From positions 105,592-169,591 of the forward strand of contig NW_007360609.1 of assembly GCF_000192795.1 (NCBI RefSeq): a DNA stretch of 64,000 bases. The letters run 5' to 3'. The first letter of the stretch is position 1. Each line of letters opens with the position of its first letter. This document shows positions 8,779 through 19,636 of this stretch, one piece after another. The position numbers were made by a program, and so were the translations under genes. The stretch comes from Vavraia culicis subsp. floridensis. Taxonomy: Eukaryota; Microsporidia; Pleistophoridae. Under the pieces are notes generated by a model. It was not told where the DNA came from. It saw only the letters and a program-made list of their open reading frames with translations, and made no database searches.

Positions 8779-11001
8779 CCTAACGGGAAATATTTAGTTA
8801 ATAATTTGACACATGTCATCACAAACATTGCATTTAGAGATATTGGCTCATATCTACGTGCTTTCTAATCCAAAATCGGAAAGAAAGAGTGTTGGTTCTC
8901 AAGCAATGAAAAATTTATCGATTCGCCGCAAGCAAGCGACATATTCCGAAAAAAATGCATGGATTTATTGCACTAAACGTATTAACAGCAAAAATGTTCT
9001 TTAAAGCATATTATTTCACAATTACTGTGCAGGTATCGTGCATTCCAACAAAAACTCATATTTTTCTCTTAAAGCATTGTTTATTCACAAATGGTACTTT
9101 TGCTTTACAGGAATATTCCAATATTGGTGTACTTCTTCGATAATAATGTTTATTCTGCGGTATATCATCAACATGCTGCATATTTGAATAATTTGCTTTG
9201 TTTTATCGATTTAACACTGTCTCTGCATTTTTTCAGAATGCACAACATTAATCACATCAAATCTTCCCGGTATTACCAAAACAATTGCACCGCTAATAAT
9301 CCTATTATAAATGACAAGCGTTTCTCAACTCATATAGTTAAATTACCTTCATTCTAATGCTTGCGTGCAGTAATAATTAAATTTACCAATTTTTGTATTA
9401 ATTTAATTGCTATATGAATAAAAAGTGTAAAAATGATGGCACAAAACACTGAGTTCATCGTAAATGTGTAAATGTAGCGAACGTGTACCATGATAACGCA
9501 CTATTACACGCAGAAGTGTAAAAAAATGGGTATATCCGATATATGCCCAAATTTTTGTATGAATGATGTTAAATTCGATGAGACATTTCTCTGTTCCGCT
9601 GCGATCGAACATGGCCATTGGTCTTTAGTTCATGGAGGACTCCTGTTTGTGTGGCAATCATCATGGTCAAATACAACGTTTTGCTACACAGACCATGGAC
9701 GTAAGAAGTAATATCACTACGCGCGACAGGGACTTTGACCGCATGCTGACAACACACGTAAACCTCCTCTCAGGAGTACCCCAAGCTTACCGTCTCAAGG
9801 ATTCCTGTTTCATGATTCCACACAAGGCTCAAAGCCTTTCTTCTACCACTGGCTATCCATCATCACAGTTTTTCATCTTTCATCTAATTTAACTTTTTTC
9901 TTTATTGGACCAGTTCGCTAAGAAAACGCTTTTACTCTATTTTAGACATATAACGTATCGTTTCCGTCTTTACAGGCAGATTGTGCCTGTTATCACAGGT
10001 TTATTGGCTGTACTCAAGACTGACAAGACGACTTTGTTGGCACCACAGTGCTGCTTTAACCCCATAAAGAAGTTTCTTGTGTCCGCATTACGAATGCGAG
10101 TATTGAAAAAATGGCAGACCTAAGACCACCAGCAGAACTGACAGAGTACCAGGGCAAGCGGCCTAGGATAAGGGGCTAAGCCAACTGTCCAGAGCCAGAC
10201 AACTGGCATGCAACATTAATCGCGCATGAAACCCAAAATTGCATGTTATCATTCGGGATTACGTTGCAACCATTCCAGGCAGTGGTAGTGATCTTAGCAC
10301 ACAACCTGTGAATTGCATGGCCCTCACAGGAGCATCTCAAGAACTTTTCTTGCTGAGACGAGCAGTGAACATGCCATACAGTCCACCTCTGTAGGTTGCA
10401 CAGGGAATAGAACAGATTTGATTAAAAGCATTTTGATGGGTGTTTACGTGTGAGGACCGGTCTCATCCCATGGTATACACCGATCGCCTTCCTTTCTTGC
10501 CCGTATTACCACGTTTATGTTAAGACAGGATGGTAAAGGTATGCAGAGGTATATGTGGTTATCTACATTGGTGAAAGGCTGCTTTTTAGGGCACATTCCG
10601 TGTGCCTCTACCTCAAATATTTTGTTTAAGCGAAAGTATACCGTTGAGATGCGCTCGCACAGTGTCACCACGTATGAAAATAGCTACGATGTATTCGTCG
10701 TTATTTCTATCAAACGCTACGTATGATACGGTATCGGTCATCGGTTGCAAAGATCTATCTCGCTGTCCTTTAAACGATAGTCCCGGGCCAACCGTTTTAC
10801 ATCGCGTGTGTTTTATTTTCTTAAAGGAGCATATTTTATCCTTTCTAAGCTATTTATTGTGGTTTGATATGTTTGTGTAGCGTAGTGGTACGAAGTAAAA
10901 ATGTTTTTTGTAGAAATGCTGATTATGAAAGTGCCTTTACTATGCATCTTAGCATGGTAAGATAATTGAACAAAAACAGAACATAAAAATGGCTTGAACG
11001 T
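8779..11001. other. Long intergenic region with a GC-richer island of possible transposon debris
   Basis: No intact gene was found over 2.2 kb. Between about 9600 and 10450 base composition is visibly less AT-rich than the flanks and short frames appear on both strands. A 62-codon minus-strand stretch (9569-9757) is faintly like the middle of an IS630/Tc1-type transposase (VPVARS followed by a hydrophobic block and GVLHELKTNG), and a plus-strand stretch from 10111 begins MADLRPPAELTEYQGKRPR before a stop. These hints are weak. The 75-codon minus frame 10444-10671 is unassigned. Confidence 0.35.
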
Positions 11002-11920
11002 TTAATTAAATCTGCTAACTTTTGTTGTATCCACCATTTTGCCATGCACTACGTAGCTTCCTCTTTTTTTCTTTCGTCTCCTGATACACCAAACAAAAAG
11101 GAAAACCAAAAGGAATAAAAACGGAACTGCACAAACTCCTACAATGAGGGCAGCGTTACCCGAAACTGGTTCATGTGCTAGGTTCAATCGGTGCGAGGAT
11201 GGGAACATGAGGAAGCTCCCTCTTTGGACCAAAATCAATGCCTTTGACAATCGAAACACCTTGACAGTGTATATAATCTTTAGAATCGATGCAAGATAAT
11301 TTAACCAGCTCCATTTTGTCATCATTAGGGTTTACAGAATCATCGTACGTGTCGCAATTCACAATTCCAAAATTATTTTTAGAACAGATCGCCTTGAAAT
11401 CAACTGTATTATCATAACCGAATGGTTGATTCAGCGATCTCCCAAAACATTTCGTATAATTACCATTAGTTTCATAATTCAGTTTCATTGTGGACATTTC
11501 TGCGCCACTCGATTTCGCAGAGGACTCTGGTTCCATAAAAGTGATAAAACCTTTGCTCATGTATTTATCTTTTTCAGTTTCATTAAAGTCCATACCAAAC
11601 AATTTCACACCAATAGACATATCCTTCTCATCGTTTAACCATGTCTTACATTCGGCACTGCCATCCTTTTTACAACATCCTGCGTAAAACTTGATCTTCT
11701 TGGAATGACTGCGTTCCGTGTTAGTCTGTGGTTCATGACTTAGCTCATTCGGATTTGTCACACCATGTCCTACTTCCGATGTACTTCCAATACGGTCTTC
11801 TGCCACTGTGCCGAGAGTATGCGATTCATTATCATGTGTTAACTCCTCAGTATCATGTTTATCCTCTTCTTTACTCTTTTCGGTGGTACTATTAACGTGT
11901 GAAGTGCTGTTACGTACCAT
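11002..11920 (-). CDS. Type I membrane protein gene with a frameshift before the transmembrane segment
   Basis: Two overlapping minus-strand frames make up one protein. The first (11171-11920, 249 codons) gives a Ser/Thr/Glu/His-rich N-terminal part and a cysteine-containing domain with several N-x-S/T sites. The second (ending at 11002) gives a hydrophobic segment (AALIVGVCAVPFLFLLVFLF), a basic stop-transfer (RRRKKKR) and a 20-residue tail. They differ by one base in register, and the natural join lies just before the stop at 11171-11173. An extra base near 11180-11200, a sequencing error or programmed recoding could explain it. The ATG at 11920 is preceded by in-frame stops and no signal peptide is encoded at the N-terminus, which is odd for such a topology. 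A TATA-like box lies ~30 nt upstream and no CCC is present. Function unknown. Confidence 0.6.
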
Positions 11921-11947
11921 TATAAGTTGTTATATTCATTTTGCGGT

Positions 11948-11957
11948 GCTTAAATAC
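11948..11957 (-). promoter_or_regulatory. TATA-like box upstream of the frameshifted membrane protein gene
   Basis: GTATTTAAGC on the minus strand, about 28-37 nt before the ATG at 11920. Weaker than the TATA box of the 527-codon gene. Confidence 0.3.
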
Positions 11958-12865
11958 TTTCAACGATGTATTAATTAGCCATATACAAAAATATTGCATA
12001 TTTTAGGTTAATGTGCTCTATCGAGCAAAGCATTCGTATGCAAACACACAATTCGTGTTTAAAGAGTAATCAATGCTTGTACTGATTGATGAGCATTTTC
12101 TCTTTTTTTTAGTACGTGCGTATTGAATGGCTGTGAACACGGCAGTAAACTACGCTTTTATTATTTTGAATCACAATCAATGATATATGAGGTATTTTGA
12201 GAGTACTGTAACAATCAAATGAATTTAACTAAAATTTTAAAAATGAAGAGAAAAAAATGAAAAGCAATAATTTGAATGAAAATACGTACGGTCTACCAAA
12301 TTGTATACATACGTACAAATATTTTATATATTTTGCTGTTCTGTATTACTGGTTGAAAAAATGGCGTACTAAATTTAATTATCACACCTATTCCTTTTTG
12401 GGTTGCTGCGATAAAAATTAATGAAGAAACTTTTAAACAACTTATACTCGGCTTAGGACAGAGTATAACATGGTTTTGTACCAATGTAGAATATTTAAGG
12501 CTGTACAATATTTTAGCAGTAAATATTATTATTCTTTTTAGAAGGAGCTCATACTATTGAGGTAGTGTACCACTTACCACAACTATACGCTGGTACTGAA
12601 CGTTTGTTTGTGATCTGCGCTACTGGACCTTAAGAATGGCCTTGTTATTAACGTTGAGAAGGCTTAGTATACGAAATATTAACTGTGTAATAAATCAGTC
12701 CAATCCACAGTGCTATAGAACAAAGGAAACCAAGCAAAAGTTAAAACCTTAGTTCGTCACTCTTGGAAAGTATTTTATTGCTATGTGAGATCATGAACTA
12801 CTCACAGCAAAAATAACACGTAAAAAAACGTAAAGAATGCGTCTTTATTTAAACAATCACAAGCC
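11958..12865. other. Intergenic, nothing recognised
   Basis: AT-rich, with only short unconvincing frames (longest 71 codons). Confidence 0.55.
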
Positions 12866-14404
12866 TTAAACCTTATCACTCTCGTACACATAAATGCCAT
12901 CTTCCACGTTATAGTCCACAAATCTCTTGTGCCTGTCATTCTTAAGCTCATAAATAAACCGCTCCACATTCTCCCGTCTGGCAGGCTTTACATTCTCAAC
13001 GTAAACACGTGCCCTCTTACCCAACACGCTCGAAACGCCTCTGCTATCAAATACGTACCTCTGAATGCTATCCTCTCTCAGCAGATACGGATCCATACTT
13101 TCCAAAAACTCTATCTTTCCTTTACCGGGAAACACTATGCTCGGATTTGACACCTGGCTCTGCTCCACCACGTCTTCATATTTAGGTATGCTGTATGGTT
13201 TGGCATTTGCATGCTTGTTCATCCGTATGAACGGCTTATTGTCGGGCTCACGTACGTTAAAAATGCTTTTGTAAAAGTTCTTCTTCAATTTGATACTCGG
13301 CTTTTCTATGTGTTCGAATGTCAGTCCCTCGAACAGATAAGGATCATTCAAATTGTAATTGCACACCGTGGGCTGTACAGCTGGCCCACTAACGGGCGGT
13401 ACAGATGTGTAATACGGCTGTGGTGTGTACGGAGCGGGCTGCTGAACAAATGTGGATGGCTGTACGTTTGAGCTGCTTATTGCAGGTTGAGTATTCATGA
13501 AAGAGGGCTGTGTTGGTGCGGGTTGTAGAAAACTGGCAGTCGGTCCATGGAAGGACTGAGTTTGCATTGGCTGACTCGCAATACTCTGTGACTGGAACGG
13601 TATGCTCTGTGTGGGCTGGACAGCTGTATCGGCAGGCCTGTTGCTCTGCAAAAAACTACTCGGCGCTGATATAGGATTGTATGCACTGCTCGTTGCAGAA
13701 CCAATGGTATTGCCCGGTGCTGTGGAGGACAAGCCCTGTAAAAAGCTCGGCTGTGCTGCGCTCGCTGGCTGCGCCGATCCAGTGTTGGAGATACCACCAA
13801 ACAATCCGGTACCGGTTGTTGAAAGCTTCGAGACTGCTCTCTTCCTTCCCAGTTCGTAGTCTTCGTGGCGAATCTCATCAACGCTCTTACCATTATAGCA
13901 ATTCATGGCCGTTATATCGACCAACTCAACCAAACTCATAGAATCATCTCGGGTGTGCGTCTTCTTGTACGTCTCAACTGATGACCCGCGCTTTTCTGAT
14001 GATGCAAGCCATGACGGTTTGGTATAGTCGTACGTGGTGGCAGATGGTGCTTTAAACGATGAATAACCCGGTGTATCGTACGTAGTGCTACCTGTCAATG
14101 GTGTATATCGAGTTCCCGACACTCCGAAATTCGTTGTAGGCTGGTAAGTGCCAGTCTTATTATCCGCAGAGAAATAGTTATTGGTCGTAGAGAAAGGATT
14201 GGTGCCAGCACCAAAACCACTTTTAAAAAGTCCGTCAGTGCCCAAATTCGATTGGGCATTAGTCATCGCATCAGCGGTACCCTTCTGCTCGAATAAACCG
14301 GTATTTCTGTTGGCGTTTGAATAGTTGGAGAGGAAAGGTGTCTGGTAGCTCTGTGACGGCTGCGAGCCGAAATATGAAAATGGTTTTCTGTCGTTTTGAC
14401 TCAT
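12866..14404 (-). CDS. NUP98: FG nucleoporin of the Nup98/Nup116/Nup145N type
   Basis: A 512-residue nuclear pore component. Residues 1-100 contain scattered FG-type repeats (YFGSQ, GLFEQ, GLFKSGFG, NFGVSG). Residues about 157-188 carry a GLEBS-like motif, ITAMNCYNGKSVDEIRHEDY, which in Nup98 and Nup116 binds the mRNA-export factor Gle2/Rae1. Then comes a Ser/Pro/Gln-rich linker (GLFGG, FLQ repeats). The last ~90 residues resemble the Nup98 C-terminal domain: GKGKIEFLE, a central V-Y-V stretch, and the closing FVDYNVEDGIYVYE. The canonical His-Phe-Ser autocleavage site is absent because the chain ends at about that point, so it need not be made as a Nup98-Nup96 precursor. The start at 14404 has AGCCCCC about 15 nt upstream; the longer frame to 14596 is leader. 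Neighbours are unrelated. Confidence 0.82.
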   Translation of the reverse strand: MSQNDRKPFSYFGSQPSQSYQTPFLSNYSNANRNTGLFEQKGTADAMTNAQSNLGTDGLFKSGFGAGTNPFSTTNNYFSADNKTGTYQPTTNFGVSGTRYTPLTGSTTYDTPGYSSFKAPSATTYDYTKPSWLASSEKRGSSVETYKKTHTRDDSMSLVELVDITAMNCYNGKSVDEIRHEDYELGRKRAVSKLSTTGTGLFGGISNTGSAQPASAAQPSFLQGLSSTAPGNTIGSATSSAYNPISAPSSFLQSNRPADTAVQPTQSIPFQSQSIASQPMQTQSFHGPTASFLQPAPTQPSFMNTQPAISSSNVQPSTFVQQPAPYTPQPYYTSVPPVSGPAVQPTVCNYNLNDPYLFEGLTFEHIEKPSIKLKKNFYKSIFNVREPDNKPFIRMNKHANAKPYSIPKYEDVVEQSQVSNPSIVFPGKGKIEFLESMDPYLLREDSIQRYVFDSRGVSSVLGKRARVYVENVKPARRENVERFIYELKNDRHKRFVDYNVEDGIYVYESDKV

Positions 14405-14976
14405 TTTTGAGAACAGGGGGCTAAAAATAAAAATATGTTTTATTGATGGATGGTACACGGCACATTTTACGATGTGGTGTGAAGAGCGTTCTCGTTCGGT
14501 TAAACCGCTTTGCAGAAATAGAAAGAGCCGTTGGTATGTTCTGCTCCACAAGCAAGTAAATTTATTTGACATTCCATGGCGACGTAGTTCCCTCAAAGGG
14601 TCTCTATGACCTTATGTTGGGAACCAGTTCCGTATTAGTGAATTGCGCTTTTTTAGAGGACTCCAAGACGAAATGCGTTTTATCAAACTCTAACGAACTT
14701 TGTTTGTTAAAGTGTTACATTCCTAAACGACTCTCTCCTCTTCAGTGTACTACTATACTCTGTTTATTTACTCTCTCACAACACAGGATATTCGTTTAGT
14801 GCACCAACATCCAGCGTGGTTTGTCTACGCTTTATTTTCAGGATGACAAAACCAACAATGCTTTGAATCAGAAATTGGAAAAACCACAGTGGGCAAAATG
14901 TGCAATATAAGGTGTGTTTGACATGATGAGGTAAGAAATACGGAAAGATGAAACCAAAGGGCCGGTTCTTAAAAGC
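14405..14976. other. Intergenic, nothing recognised
   Basis: Contains the untranslated leader of the nucleoporin gene and a 77-codon plus-strand frame without recognisable features. Confidence 0.5.
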
Positions 14977-15750
14977 TCATTTACTAAAACATAAAACACC
15001 TTTACTGGCGTAGGGAAAGTACAGTACACTGATCACCATCCCTTCCAACTGCTTTTTCAAATCATTCAAATACCTCAAAAAACTCATAAACCTGATATCC
15101 TTGTGACCTACAGACCGTATATAGGCGAAGTCCTCGTTCAATTTGCGGAGACTGCCAACGAAAAAGTCACACGTGTCTTTAATCATAAGATTAATGGATG
15201 GTACAAACGTATGCCTTATAGTTCTTGTCGTTCGACCCAAATTCAAGTGCTTCTTAAACTCTTTAAGCACACGTTGATGTGATTGCGGTCCTGTGACGTG
15301 GAAAATAAAATTTTTAGGAATGTAGTGCGCCTTGTGAAAATCGACCAGGTCACCAATCGCTATACGTTCGGGGCTGCCCAATATGTTATCTGCACCCAGT
15401 GAATTAGCATGCGCCTCATCAATGAGTCTCTCAAAGTTGCTGTTCTTCTCTCTCAATATTCTTTCCTGCTCGTACTCAAACGTTTTTTCTCCAAAATCCG
15501 GACGAGTCACGTACCTAACGGCATCAGGGATGTTTACGTTCCTAAAACTGAAACTGGTGTATTCTCTGGTCGTATATCCACACTGGTTCTTTCCAGAAAG
15601 TATGATGTGCTCCAGGAAATGAGCAGCACCGGGAACGTCTTTTTTGCGTGGTCTTGTTTTTATGTATGCGTTGATGTACGGGTCGCTATCAGATTTGCTT
15701 GATAAAATCAACGGGCCGTTGATGAACTTCGTTACCTTCAGAATGCTCAT
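14977..15750 (-). CDS. Short M16-family zinc metallopeptidase (mitochondrial processing peptidase / insulinase type)
   Basis: M16 peptidases bind zinc through an inverted HxxEH motif. Here AAHFLEHIILSG supplies it (HFLEH about residues 44-48), followed by the expected family features: a TTREYTSF stretch, a long acidic helix (YEQERILREKNS) that normally holds the third zinc ligand, and GSPERIAIGDLVDFHKAHY before the strand FIFHVTG. Only the N-terminal M16 domain is present: 257 residues against about 450 for MPP subunits and over 900 for insulinases. The start at 15750 is chosen because ATCCCTG lies just upstream; the frame can extend 16 codons further to 15798. In microsporidia a role in the mitosome (processing imported proteins) is possible but there is no obvious targeting peptide. 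The spacing from HxxEH to the candidate third Glu is shorter than usual, so activity is uncertain. Confidence 0.75.
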   Translation of the reverse strand: MSILKVTKFINGPLILSSKSDSDPYINAYIKTRPRKKDVPGAAHFLEHIILSGKNQCGYTTREYTSFSFRNVNIPDAVRYVTRPDFGEKTFEYEQERILREKNSNFERLIDEAHANSLGADNILGSPERIAIGDLVDFHKAHYIPKNFIFHVTGPQSHQRVLKEFKKHLNLGRTTRTIRHTFVPSINLMIKDTCDFFVGSLRKLNEDFAYIRSVGHKDIRFMSFLRYLNDLKKQLEGMVISVLYFPYASKGVLCFSK

Positions 15751-16395
15751 CGATTCAGGGATAAAAATACGAGCAGAATTTTGGACCGCAAATTGCACCG
15801 TTCAAGTGCGCGGCAGAACTGTTAAAGCGTCTTTTTCTGGAATAAAAAATACGAAAAAACTGGGTCAAGACAGCATTGAATGATGTCAATCGCGTTTAGC
15901 AATCAATTTTTTGTTCATCTGTAGAACCGTACGTGAAGAATTACCAAGGAGTAGTTGAGGTGTGTAAGGTTTGTTTAATTAGTTAAAACTGCTATTACCG
16001 GTGTTGTAGGAAGGATCTTTCTCAGTTACGCGTGGTAAAAAGGGGTACATCGGATTGTTGCAGCTAGATTAAGAAAAGAGTGAGCAAAGAAATAAATCAC
16101 AGTCAAAGGGACCAAACATGGAAAACAACAACCACAAATCTTACGGACAAAACCCAACTTGTTAAGAAGTGCCACTCAATAAGGTATTTTATTTTTTGAT
16201 GGCATGAGGGGGTAATAATTCCAACAAATATACTTTCAGCACACAACGCTTACGAAATGATCCATCCTTTCGCGAGAAATGAGACTGCAAGAACAGAAGG
16301 ATTGCACAAACAAAATGGTAAAGATAAAATGGAAATAAAGTACGGTCAAGTATGAATAACCACACAACTCTTGTCTGAGACACTAACCACATTTA
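15751..16395. other. Intergenic, nothing recognised
   Basis: A 67-codon hydrophobic minus-strand frame (16189-16392) starts just after the RPN2 stop codon. It has no recognisable motif and is probably 3' untranslated sequence. Confidence 0.5.
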
Positions 16396-19188
16396 TTACT
16401 CCTCATCATCCGTAAACTCGATCGAAAAGTCCTTCTTCCTCGTTTTCATCATCTCTCTTAGCGTCAGTCTCCCACCGCTCTTTACATAATATGTCTCTTT
16501 TTTCTTTCCACTCTCCTTGTCCTCCTCCTTGTCACCACATGTGCACGGCTCAACCTGCTCATTGCCACGCCTTCTAAACTTTTTAACCTTCCGTTTGGGC
16601 AGCGAAACGTCCTCAACCGCACCAAGCTTCTTGCTCGCCTCCACCAGTATCTTCCCAACTAGCTTATACTTTATGTTCTTGTACTCCTTCACGTCTTTGT
16701 TTGCACCATTAACGTTCACCTTGAAGAATGCCGTGGGCTGGTAACACAGCCCAAGGTATATTATAAGCATGTAAAAGTAGTTAAAGCCGTAGAACAGGAT
16801 GTAATTGCATATATTGTAGTAGTTTATCCTGTTTTCGCTGTTTTTATAGCTCAATATAAGGTTAGTGCCACCGAGGTTGATCAGCCCCCTGAAGATCAGC
16901 GCCCCAAACTTTGCAGAATTGTCGCCGGAGCGCAAAATTATCAGATCAACCTTGTTCACAATCCGCTTGAAATTCGAGACACATGAATTGCACTGCATCA
17001 GAAGAAGGCCCAGGCCTATGCACGCATTTTGTACAACCAATGGGTTGGAATCGTAGAGCAGAGTCTCCAACAGATCGACTGCTTCGCTGTTACCAGATGC
17101 ACACAGAAACAGGCCAATGGTAAGTGCCACCGCTGAGCGCACGAATGGACAATGACTGAGCACTTTGAAATTTAGGATAGATACGAGATTCTCATCCCTG
17201 ACCACCATTCCCAGGCTGAGAATGGCTGCTCGCCGCACATCTTCGCTGTTGTCCTTCACCATGTTGAGCAGGCTGTCTATCACAGCAACGTTGCCGGTTT
17301 TCACAAAAAACGTGCCCAGGCACAGCGTGCCTGCCAGCCTGAGATACGCATTTTGGTTCTTGGTCAAACACAAAATGTACCCAACCAGGTTCTCCAGCGC
17401 ATCGTTATTCCTGTACTCCTTGCTCAGCATGTGTTTGGAATTGGCACGGATGCCATCAATGTGCTCCTTGATGTCTCTCGTGGTCGCATTCTCTGCGCTG
17501 TGAAAGTTGTAGCTCCGCAATTCCTCAGCATTGTACATCGGGTAGCTCCTGTCGTTGAGCGCAATCAGGGCCATCGCCACAGCCGAAGAGTACGCGATAC
17601 GGTTGTGCTCCGAGAACCGAATGATATTTTCAAGCTCGGTGAGCAGCTTCATGTCCATACTCTTCGCATTAATCTGTCCGATCGCATACGCAAAGCACTC
17701 AAAATGCAGTTCCTCTCGTTTCAAATTCTCGAGGAATTTGACGGTAAGCATCGCGTTGTGTGTCGCAAAGTACGCGTTCCCCATGCCCAGCGTGCTCCCG
17801 AAGAAATTTTCCGTGTCCAAGAAATTGAAAATAAAGTCGGTTTCTTTTCCTGCCAGGCCGAGCGCGTGCAATGCAGCAGATTCAGTGCTGTTCACGTTGT
17901 CAAACGTAATTTCACCGCTCTTTATTGTACTTGGCAGCAAATCCTGCAGTATCTCAATCAACTTTAGTCTTTCTCTGCTCCCACTCGATTTACTTTCCTC
18001 TTCCTCAGTGTTTTTGTAAGCTGCCTCTTCAGGATGTGCCTCTACCTCCGACGAATTGTCCGTATCGTCATTGCTGAATATGTGTATGAGCCCAAAGCAC
18101 TCAATACCGATGTACTTGTTCCATCCTTTCAACCCCCTGAAGAAGTTTTCGTTTCGCCGGTAGAACGTGTCGTTGCCCGTGCACAGATTAAGAAAAGTGT
18201 TTGTGAAGATGAGCGGCAAATTCAACGACTTGATGTTTTTTTTGATTCCCTTCGCGATGCTTGAGAATATCGAAAAGTTCGTCTTGTTGTTCTTCTGCAA
18301 GAAATCCTTTACGAGCATTCGCTTGAAGTTGCCATTCAATATTTCAGCGGTAAGCGCGTTTCTCACGTGTGCTGCGACTTGCGGAAAGGCCTCACTCACA
18401 TAGTACGATGCTCCGAACTGCTCCTTGACGGATAGCGATGCGATGTACTTCTCCACAGCGTGCACTGCGCCACGACATGAAAACTTAGCGCTCTCCACGT
18501 CGTTGTATGAAATAAAGCGCACGCCGTGTCTCTCAGCCTCATTCTCAATCGGAGTGTTCTCTTTGTGTTTGACCAAATCCTTGGCCTGTTCCTCATCCTT
18601 TTCGGCGGTATCGCCTTTCTCCGTGCACTTCAACAGCTCAGTGTAAATAAGAGCGTCAATAAAGTACCTGTACTCACCCCTCAGGTCCAGGTGCAGCACA
18701 AGACGATGAAACTCCTCAATTTCCATCATTCCCTTGAGAAATTCGAGCGTGTTGCCGTCCTTGACATGTTTTATCATGTCGTATCTTTTAGTTTCCATGA
18801 TTATTCCCATGTTTTTCTCCTCCTCCAAAATATCCTCCACGTAAGCGATCAGCTCTGCACTCAGCGTGTCTCTGTTGTTCAGGTAAGTATCAACCAGCTT
18901 GATGTGTATGAAATGGTAGTAGAATGAGTTTTCCTTGTGCTTCCCGTTGAAATATGCAATGCTGTTCCGGTAATCGTCCCTTATGAAGTAAATCTTGGAA
19001 AGAAGTATGCTTATGCTCGTTGTATCGCCGTTTGCTGCTATTTTCTCGTGTATGTCGTGCAGCAACCTTATGTCGATGTGTGGAGCAAGTATTTCTATGT
19101 TGCCCGCTATGGTGTTGAGCGTTGCCGCAAGATCGATCGATTTTTTGAGGTTGTATTCGATGTTGGGTAAGATGCTGAGCACGTCCAT
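16396..19188 (-). CDS. RPN2: 26S proteasome regulatory subunit RPN2 (PSMD1)
   Basis: RPN2 is the large scaffold of the proteasome base that docks ubiquitin receptors. The product is about 930 residues, near the family size. An N-terminal helical-repeat region (LAATLNTIAG, LSKIYFIRDDYRNSI) leads to a solenoid of proteasome/cyclosome (PC) repeats, recognisable from alternating small-residue blocks such as RLAGTLCLGTFFV, VRRAAILSLGMVV, VRSAVALTIGLFL and QNACIGLGLLL. The C-terminus is acidic (FTDDEE), as in RPN2 and unlike RPN1. A long polar insertion rich in Glu and Lys lies about residues 215-235. The start at 19188 is preferred because ACCC sits 13-16 nt upstream; an alternative in-frame ATG at 19209 would add seven residues. 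The many long plus-strand frames across this gene are antisense shadows. Confidence 0.9.
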   Translation of the reverse strand: MDVLSILPNIEYNLKKSIDLAATLNTIAGNIEILAPHIDIRLLHDIHEKIAANGDTTSISILLSKIYFIRDDYRNSIAYFNGKHKENSFYYHFIHIKLVDTYLNNRDTLSAELIAYVEDILEEEKNMGIIMETKRYDMIKHVKDGNTLEFLKGMMEIEEFHRLVLHLDLRGEYRYFIDALIYTELLKCTEKGDTAEKDEEQAKDLVKHKENTPIENEAERHGVRFISYNDVESAKFSCRGAVHAVEKYIASLSVKEQFGASYYVSEAFPQVAAHVRNALTAEILNGNFKRMLVKDFLQKNNKTNFSIFSSIAKGIKKNIKSLNLPLIFTNTFLNLCTGNDTFYRRNENFFRGLKGWNKYIGIECFGLIHIFSNDDTDNSSEVEAHPEEAAYKNTEEEESKSSGSRERLKLIEILQDLLPSTIKSGEITFDNVNSTESAALHALGLAGKETDFIFNFLDTENFFGSTLGMGNAYFATHNAMLTVKFLENLKREELHFECFAYAIGQINAKSMDMKLLTELENIIRFSEHNRIAYSSAVAMALIALNDRSYPMYNAEELRSYNFHSAENATTRDIKEHIDGIRANSKHMLSKEYRNNDALENLVGYILCLTKNQNAYLRLAGTLCLGTFFVKTGNVAVIDSLLNMVKDNSEDVRRAAILSLGMVVRDENLVSILNFKVLSHCPFVRSAVALTIGLFLCASGNSEAVDLLETLLYDSNPLVVQNACIGLGLLLMQCNSCVSNFKRIVNKVDLIILRSGDNSAKFGALIFRGLINLGGTNLILSYKNSENRINYYNICNYILFYGFNYFYMLIIYLGLCYQPTAFFKVNVNGANKDVKEYKNIKYKLVGKILVEASKKLGAVEDVSLPKRKVKKFRRRGNEQVEPCTCGDKEEDKESGKKKETYYVKSGGRLTLREMMKTRKKDFSIEFTDDEE

Positions 19189-19636
19189 GTCTTTTTCCTG
19201 ATGGGTCATTTTTTTGTTTTTTTATGTTTAGCTGTGAACAAATTGCGGTGAATTTGTTTGTTTTAATTAACAGAGCGTAGGCGGTGAATCAAGCATTCTT
19301 TTTCATCGTGAGAAATGTAATAATTCGTCTTCTCGTGACCTAATGCTTTCTGTGGGGTACGTTTGACTATGAGTACCGTAAAAGCAACTGTAAAAACTGC
19401 TACTACCTCGGGTCAACAACAAAAGTAAATCCCAATTTACCAAACTATTCACCATTTTCGTATCGGAGCTCGTGTTGAAAAACATTCTGAGATGTACCCA
19501 AATATCCATAGATATAAATGAACTGAGCCTGCCATTGTTGAACAAAACACTCAAATGATTAACCAGCAGGTCTTTACAGCAGTATTAATCCTGAAGTTAG
19601 CAAAAAGGTATATTTTTCATGAAAAAATAAAGGTCT
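19189..19636. other. Intergenic, nothing recognised
   Basis: Contains an 83-codon minus-strand frame (19303-19554) without recognisable features. Confidence 0.5.

Noticed and set aside
17353..18927. Long plus-strand frames opposite RPN2
   Set aside because: They are antisense shadows of a gene with clear PC repeats; no motif and poor starts.
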